From NCBI GenBank assembly GCA_022787085.1, contig JALFVE010000009.1, forward strand, positions 1 through 44,183: a stretch of 44,183 bases of DNA, given 5' to 3'. The notes below the pieces were generated by a model. It was not told the DNA's origin, made no database searches, and saw only the letters and a list, made by a program, of their open reading frames with translations. This document shows positions 40,287-44,183 of the stretch, in pieces. Position numbers and translations under genes: made by a program. The stretch is from Oscillospiraceae bacterium. GTDB taxonomy: Bacteria > Bacillota > Clostridia > Oscillospirales > Ruminococcaceae. The first letter of the stretch is position 1. Every line of letters starts with the position of its first letter.

Positions 40287-41354
40287 TCATCCTTTCTGTC
40301 CGGTGTCATTTTTTGTTTCCAGAGCGGGGAGAAGCTCCTCGGTATCGTCCGAGATCATCCGGCTTATCTTTTCGGTCATGTACTCGATATACGGTATGAC
40401 CCTTGCATAATCAAGCCTTAACGGACCGATAAGTCCAAGGGAGCCTGCTGTCCGGCTGCCCTTTTTAATGGGGGAAACTATCATGCTGGAATTGCCGATA
40501 ACGAAGCCGCCGTCCTCTCCGAACAGCACCTTCAGCTCGCTGAAGCTGTCATCAAGAAGCTTTGAGAACTCATTTTTCTGCTCAAAGAACCTGATAACGT
40601 CCCCTGCTTCGATATCGCTTCGCTTGAGAAGATTCCTTTCGCCGCTGACGTGGACGTCGCTTTGCATAAAGCCCTTCGCAAGCTCTCTTATCCCCTTCAT
40701 CAGGGGGGAAAGAGTTACTGTATATGCACCCATTGCCTCTGCAAGCCTTTCAAGCGTTTCGTCCGAGAGACTGTCAACGCTCATGCCGCTGAGGTTTCTG
40801 GTCATATATTCATTGAAAAACGCAAGCTGCTCATGGGTAAGATCAAGCTCAAGCCTGCATATCTTATTCTGGATGCTGCCCGATGAGGTTATCATCAGAA
40901 GCACATACATATGCTTTCCTGTGGGAACAGCGTCCACCTTGGCTATTACCGAAAACTGGGGGGAGCAGTTTGAGACTACCGCTGCGCAGTCGGTTATTTC
41001 CGCAAGGGCTCTTGTGGCATTGTCTATCAGAGCTTCCTCCGAGGAAAAATCGCTGCCGATGGCATTATCGAGCATTGCCTTTTCATCATCGGAAAGGGAC
41101 CTTTTCGGCATCAGCGTTTCGATATACAGCTTATAGCCGCTGTAGGTCGGTATCCTGCCTGCCGAGGTGTGGGGCTGCTCCAAAAAGCCCAGCTGCTCAA
41201 GCATTGCCATATCGTTTCTGATAGTGGCGGGTGATACTCTTATGTCGGGAAGGGAGGCGATGGCTTTTGAGCCCACAGGCTCTCCTGTCCGTATATATTC
41301 GTCAACAACTGCTGCCAATATTCTAAGCTTTCTGTCGTCTAACAGGAGAATCAC
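40287..41354 (-). CDS. hrcA: Heat-inducible repressor HrcA
   Basis: About 355 aa: a winged-helix N-terminus (LLLDDRKLRILAAVVDEYIRTGEPVGSKAIAS and SPATIRNDMAMLEQLGFLEQPHTSAGRIPT) and the GAF-like rest. HrcA binds CIRCE operators and represses chaperone genes until titrated by heat damage. No ATG is available. GTG 41354 follows AAGG; another GTG at 41378 has no ribosome site. A first CIRCE lies 41 bp upstream of GTG 41354, so the operon represses itself. Confidence 0.95.
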   Translation of the reverse strand: MILLLDDRKLRILAAVVDEYIRTGEPVGSKAIASLPDIRVSPATIRNDMAMLEQLGFLEQPHTSAGRIPTYSGYKLYIETLMPKRSLSDDEKAMLDNAIGSDFSSEEALIDNATRALAEITDCAAVVSNCSPQFSVIAKVDAVPTGKHMYVLLMITSSGSIQNKICRLELDLTHEQLAFFNEYMTRNLSGMSVDSLSDETLERLAEAMGAYTVTLSPLMKGIRELAKGFMQSDVHVSGERNLLKRSDIEAGDVIRFFEQKNEFSKLLDDSFSELKVLFGEDGGFVIGNSSMIVSPIKKGSRTAGSLGLIGPLRLDYARVIPYIEYMTEKISRMISDDTEELLPALETKNDTGQKG

Positions 41355-41394
41355 CCTTTCCTTTTTTGTATTTAGCACTTTGAATATTTATCTG

Positions 41395-41421
41395 TTAGCA
41401 CTCTTTCTTCTTGAGTGCTAA
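41395..41421 (-). promoter_or_regulatory. CIRCE operator (perfect)
   Basis: TTAGCACTC, nine bases, GAGTGCTAA: the exact CIRCE consensus, placed just downstream of the -10 box of the hrcA promoter. Confidence 0.97.
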
Positions 41422-41425
41422 TTAT

Positions 41426-41453
41426 ATTATACACCATTTTTCCGACTTGTCAA
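41426..41453 (-). promoter_or_regulatory. hrcA operon promoter
   Basis: On the minus strand TTGACA (41453-41448), 16-bp spacer, TATAAT (41431-41426). Confidence 0.85.
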
Positions 41454-41471
41454 GGGGTTTTGCAAAAAAAA

Positions 41472-41498
41472 TTAGCAATTTCACATTGTGAGTGCTAA
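41472..41498. promoter_or_regulatory. Second, imperfect CIRCE-like operator
   Basis: TTAGCAATT, nine bases, GAGTGCTAA. One arm is perfect and the other has two changes. It lies upstream of the -35 box, so two HrcA dimers may flank the promoter. Confidence 0.7.
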
Positions 41499-41555
41499 TT
41501 CGGTCTTCTGATTATCGCTGACAGGCGGGAAATCTGTCTTTTCCTTATCAAAAAA

Positions 41556-41583
41556 CCGCCCTCAGCCGAAGCGCTGAAGGCGG
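41556..41583 (-). terminator. Terminator of the XRE regulator gene
   Basis: On the minus strand CCGCCTTCAGC pairs with GCTGAGGGCGG, followed by TTTTTTG. Confidence 0.85.
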
Positions 41584-41633
41584 CAGTAATAATATTTCCC
41601 TTAAATCCAAAAAAATACGTCATGCCGAAGGGT

Positions 41634-42290
41634 TTATTTTTCGTCCTCTGAGGGCTTGGAGACTCCGCTTACGCTGTCCTCGCACGCTTTGATCTGATTC
41701 AGAAGAGAGGAGGCATATTCGGGATGCTCTGCTGAAATGGAATTTGTGGTGATGGATACGTTCTGCATGGCTCCGCTTTTTGCCGCAACCTCCGCTTTTG
41801 CCTTTTCAAGCTCCATGGCGGCGTGGGTAAAGCCGTCCGCTGCGGGGGAATCCACCGTGAAGAATCGGCGGTCATTCTTGGGATTGGCGGAATAGATCAC
41901 CCGGAATATACGATATACCGCAAGGCTCAGATAGCCTCTGACGCTTTTTTCAAGCGAAGCATCCTCCAATGCATTCAGCATGGAGAAGACCAGCTTGTTT
42001 GAATCTATTAGCATTCTCTGAGGGGCTGAGAGCCTGTCCCCGCTGCCTGTGACAGGCGGGGCGGAGTCTGCCTTGCCCATTGGCTCGGCGCAGCGGCCTA
42101 ACAGATAATCGCAGGATACGTTATAATAATCGGCTGTTTTCACAAGAAATTCCAGACCACATTCTCTTATTCCCTTTTCATAATGGGACAAAAGTGCCTG
42201 AGATACGCCCAGATCGGCGGCTGCCTGCTTCTGGCTGATATTTCGTTCCTTGCGAAGCAGGGTAATTATACGGGGGAAATCCGTATTCAC
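41634..42290 (-). CDS. XRE-family transcriptional regulator
   Basis: A 218-aa protein: an N-terminal Cro/C1-type HTH (ITLLRKERNISQKQAAADLGVSQALLSHYEKGIRECGLEFLVKTADYYNVSCDYLLG) and an unassigned helical C-terminal part of about 145 residues with no peptidase motif. GGAGGTG precedes the ATG. It is monocistronic with its own terminator and has a palindrome near its promoter, suggesting self-control. Targets unknown. Confidence 0.85.
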   Translation of the reverse strand: MNTDFPRIITLLRKERNISQKQAAADLGVSQALLSHYEKGIRECGLEFLVKTADYYNVSCDYLLGRCAEPMGKADSAPPVTGSGDRLSAPQRMLIDSNKLVFSMLNALEDASLEKSVRGYLSLAVYRIFRVIYSANPKNDRRFFTVDSPAADGFTHAAMELEKAKAEVAAKSGAMQNVSITTNSISAEHPEYASSLLNQIKACEDSVSGVSKPSEDEK

Positions 42291-42328
42291 AAAAGCACCT
42301 CCGACCGATAATAATGAAAAAATAACTC

Positions 42329-42369
42329 TACATAATGTAAATTATATATCATAACGTACAATTTGTAAA
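42329..42369 (-). promoter_or_regulatory. Promoter and palindrome of the XRE regulator
   Basis: On the minus strand TTTACA (42369-42364), 17-bp spacer, TATAAT (42346-42341). The palindrome TACATAATGTA (42329-42339) sits just downstream of the -10 box, a likely autorepression site. Confidence 0.65.
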
Positions 42370-42572
42370 GAGCTATTTCGGCAAAACGTCATAGAAAACT
42401 GTAACTTTTTTGTGAACAAGTCAATATCCGTTATTATTATTTCCGCTTTTTTGGGATTTTATCTAAATCAATGCTATTTTCACAGAAAAAAATTTTTAAA
42501 TTATCGGACAGAAAAATGCTTCAGCGCATATTATGCAGGGAAATCATCTGCGGCACAGAAGCTTGTCCATCC

Positions 42573-42601
42573 TTGACAATGCACGGAATTAGTGCTATCA
42601 T
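42573..42601 (+). promoter_or_regulatory. MATE gene promoter
   Basis: TTGACA (42573-42578), 17-bp spacer, TATCAT (42596-42601), 51 bp before the ATG. Apart from the two promoters the stretch 42291-42652 shows no gene. Confidence 0.65.
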
Positions 42602-42652
42602 ACATATTATAATAATGATTTTACCGTACATATTTTTTCGGAGACATTGGCT

Positions 42653-44020
42653 ATGGAAAATGCAAAAAAATATGAAATGGATATGTGCAGCGGTTCTATA
42701 CTCAAAAAAATGCTGGCATTTACTCTGCCGCTCATGTTTTCGAGTATTCTTCAGCTGCTTTTCAACGCTGCGGATATTGTGGTGGTCGGCCGCTTTGCGG
42801 GGGATAATTCCCTTGCGGCGGTGGGCTCCAACACCGCTCTGATAAATCTCCTCACCAATCTTTTCGTGGGACTGTCGGTGGGCGCTAACGTTGCTGCTGC
42901 CAGATTTTACGGGGCAAAGCGGGACGATGCGCTCAGCCGCACCGTTCACACCTCCATTGCCCTCAGTCTGATCAGCGGCGCTCTGCTTACGGTGATCGGC
43001 GTTTTCGGGGCAAGGGAAATGCTTTTGATTATGAGCACTCCCGATGAGATAATAGACCTTGCGGCTTCCTATCTCAGGATATACTTCGGGGGGATAACCG
43101 CCGTTATGGTCTTTAACTTCGGCAGCGCTCTGCTTCGTGCCATTGGAGACACAAAACGCCCCCTTTATTATCTGATGGCGGCGGGCGTTGTTAATGTGCT
43201 TTTAAATCTCCTGTTTGTTGTGGTCTTTAAAATGGACGCGGCGGGTGTTGCGCTGGCAACGGTCATTTCAGAATGTCTTTCGGCGTTTCTGGTGGTGCGA
43301 TGCCTGATGAAGGAGCAGGGTGCCATCAGGCTGTGTCTCAACAAGCTCCGCATTCACAGGCAGGAGCTGGGGGCTATTATACGCATCGGTCTCCCTGCAG
43401 GCTTTCAGGGAATTGTGTTTGCCCTTTCAAATGTGGTCATCCAGTCTTCGGTGAATATTTTCGGCAATGTTGTGGTGGCGGGCAATTCTGCTGCTGCCAA
43501 TATCGAGGGCTTTGTTTATATGGCGATGAACGCCTTCTATCAGTCCACCATTTCCTTTATGAGCCAGAATTTCGGGGCGGGTCAGTACGGCAGGCTGAAT
43601 AAGATACTTTTCAGGGGCGAGCTTTGCGTTGTGGCTGTGGGGCTGACTCTTGGCAATCTGGCGGTAATTTTCGGTGAGCCGCTGCTGGGAATTTATTCAG
43701 ACAGCCCCGAGGTTATTGCCGCAGGTATGGTCAGACTCGGGATTATTTCCCGAACCTATGTCCTCTGCGGTATCATGGACGTTCTTGTGGGCGGTCTGAG
43801 GGGTATTGGATATTCGGTACCGCCCATGATAGTTTCCATTGTGGGAGCCTGCGGACTGAGGCTTCTCTGGCTTGCCACCGTTTTTCAGATCCCCGAATAT
43901 CACACTATTGAGACGGTTTATCTTTCCTATCCCATTACATGGATCATTACCATTATCGTTCATTTTATCTGCTATATTTACGCAAAGCGGCAGGTGAGGT
44001 CAAGATATGAAATGATATAA
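42653..44020 (+). CDS. MATE-family efflux transporter
   Basis: A 455-aa protein with about 12 membrane helices in two related halves. Family segments: LPLMFSSILQLLFNAADIVVVGRFAGDNSLAAVGSNTALINLL, YLRIYFGGITAVMVFNFGSALLRAIGDTKRPL, and NAFYQSTISFMSQNFGAG in the second half. It exports organic cations or drugs using Na+ or H+; the substrate cannot be told. The ATG at 42653 fits CGGAGA; the TTG two codons earlier is less well placed. Confidence 0.92.
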   Translation: MENAKKYEMDMCSGSILKKMLAFTLPLMFSSILQLLFNAADIVVVGRFAGDNSLAAVGSNTALINLLTNLFVGLSVGANVAAARFYGAKRDDALSRTVHTSIALSLISGALLTVIGVFGAREMLLIMSTPDEIIDLAASYLRIYFGGITAVMVFNFGSALLRAIGDTKRPLYYLMAAGVVNVLLNLLFVVVFKMDAAGVALATVISECLSAFLVVRCLMKEQGAIRLCLNKLRIHRQELGAIIRIGLPAGFQGIVFALSNVVIQSSVNIFGNVVVAGNSAAANIEGFVYMAMNAFYQSTISFMSQNFGAGQYGRLNKILFRGELCVVAVGLTLGNLAVIFGEPLLGIYSDSPEVIAAGMVRLGIISRTYVLCGIMDVLVGGLRGIGYSVPPMIVSIVGACGLRLLWLATVFQIPEYHTIETVYLSYPITWIITIIVHFICYIYAKRQVRSRYEMI

Positions 44021-44105
44021 AAAAAGCGTTATATCCTCACTGACAGTGAAGTGCCCCCTGTCAAGTAGACATCTGAAAAAACAAAAGAATGTTTAGAATT
44101 AGTTC

Positions 44106-44137
44106 AAATCCACCCTGCTGCGCAGCAGGGTGGATTT
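44106..44137. terminator. Perfect 32-bp palindrome in the IS end
   Basis: AAATCCACCCTGCTGC followed directly by its complement, then TTT. It lies just downstream of the transposase stop and ends its transcript or blocks incoming ones. Confidence 0.75.
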
Positions 44138-44138
44138 T

Positions 44139-44183
44139 TTACGCCGCCGCTGCCGAGTGGAATTCCATAGGTGTCATACATTT
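44139..44183 (-). CDS. IS3-family transposase (OrfB-like), C-terminal end
   Basis: The last 14 residues, KCMTPMEFHSAAAA, and the TAA at 44141-44139 are inside the window. M-T-P-x-E/Q-F/Y near the C-terminus is the common ending of IS3-family integrase-type transposases. Too little is visible to judge integrity. Confidence 0.55.
   Translation of the reverse strand, partial: KCMTPMEFHSAAAA

Larger units (their letters stand above)
44041..44183 (-). mobile_element. IS3-family (IS150-like) insertion sequence, end only
   Basis: The segment TGAAGTGCCCCCTGTCAAGTAGACA-like at 44047-44071 resembles IS150-group terminal repeats. A transposase C-terminus is read leftward from the window edge to 44139. 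The element begins about 20-27 bp after the MATE stop and continues beyond the window. The exact terminal base (44041 or 44047) is not clear. Confidence 0.6.

Overview
The window looks like a chromosome segment of a gut Firmicute close to Ruminococcus (Oscillospirales). This is inferred from the holB-ricT and hrcA-grpE-dnaK-dnaJ gene content, the CIRCE operators, a bile-salt-hydrolase-type enzyme and clostridial mobile-element genes; no 16S rRNA gene is present to confirm it. The window splits into a mobile left half (1-21400) and an ordinary chromosomal right half (21400-44040), with one end of an IS3-type element at the right edge.

Left half: a tRNA-Leu(UAA) gene on the minus strand (21308-21394) has collected integrative elements at its 3' end. 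Copies of the tRNA 3' part lie at 841-895 (55 nt) and 10666-10689 (24 nt). They mark three tandem elements, each with its tyrosine integrase at the tRNA-proximal end. Element 3 (1-895, cut by the window) shows an integrase tail and a DUF5710 gene. Element 2 (841-10689) has no relaxase or replication gene. It carries a Septu-like ptuA-ptuB pair, an unrecognised three-gene operon driven by a duplicate of the same promoter, two AAA_14/DUF4143-type ATPases, a small membrane protein, a truncated cysteine desulfurase, an excisionase and an integrase. Element 1 (10666-21330) is an integrative mobilizable element: regulator, MobV relaxase, small HTH protein, CHC2 primase, P4-type helicase, a repeat-rich candidate origin and an integrase. 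Its AT-rich cargo is a two-gene set: an Mrr-type nuclease and a PHP-AlbA_2 (Schlafen-like) fusion. Each complete element has its own pair of internal repeats near both ends, which look like integrase arm sites.

Right half: tRNA-fMet; a PadR regulator with its membrane partner; an amino-acid decarboxylase-darA-holB-ricT cluster like Bacillus yaaO-yaaT but without tmk and yaaR; a 55-aa membrane protein and an SPFH protein; an APH-like kinase next to a relic of an Rpn nuclease; a histidine phosphatase with a membrane protein; a choloylglycine hydrolase family enzyme; putP; a decayed TfoX gene; an ATP-grasp/DUF1232 pair divergent from terD; the HrcA-controlled heat-shock operon with two CIRCE-like operators; an XRE regulator; and a MATE transporter.

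The best candidates for undescribed systems are the Mrr + PHP-AlbA_2 operon (10859-14359) and the three-gene operon at 3247-4709 that shares its promoter with the Septu-like genes. All family names come from reading the sequences; no search was run.
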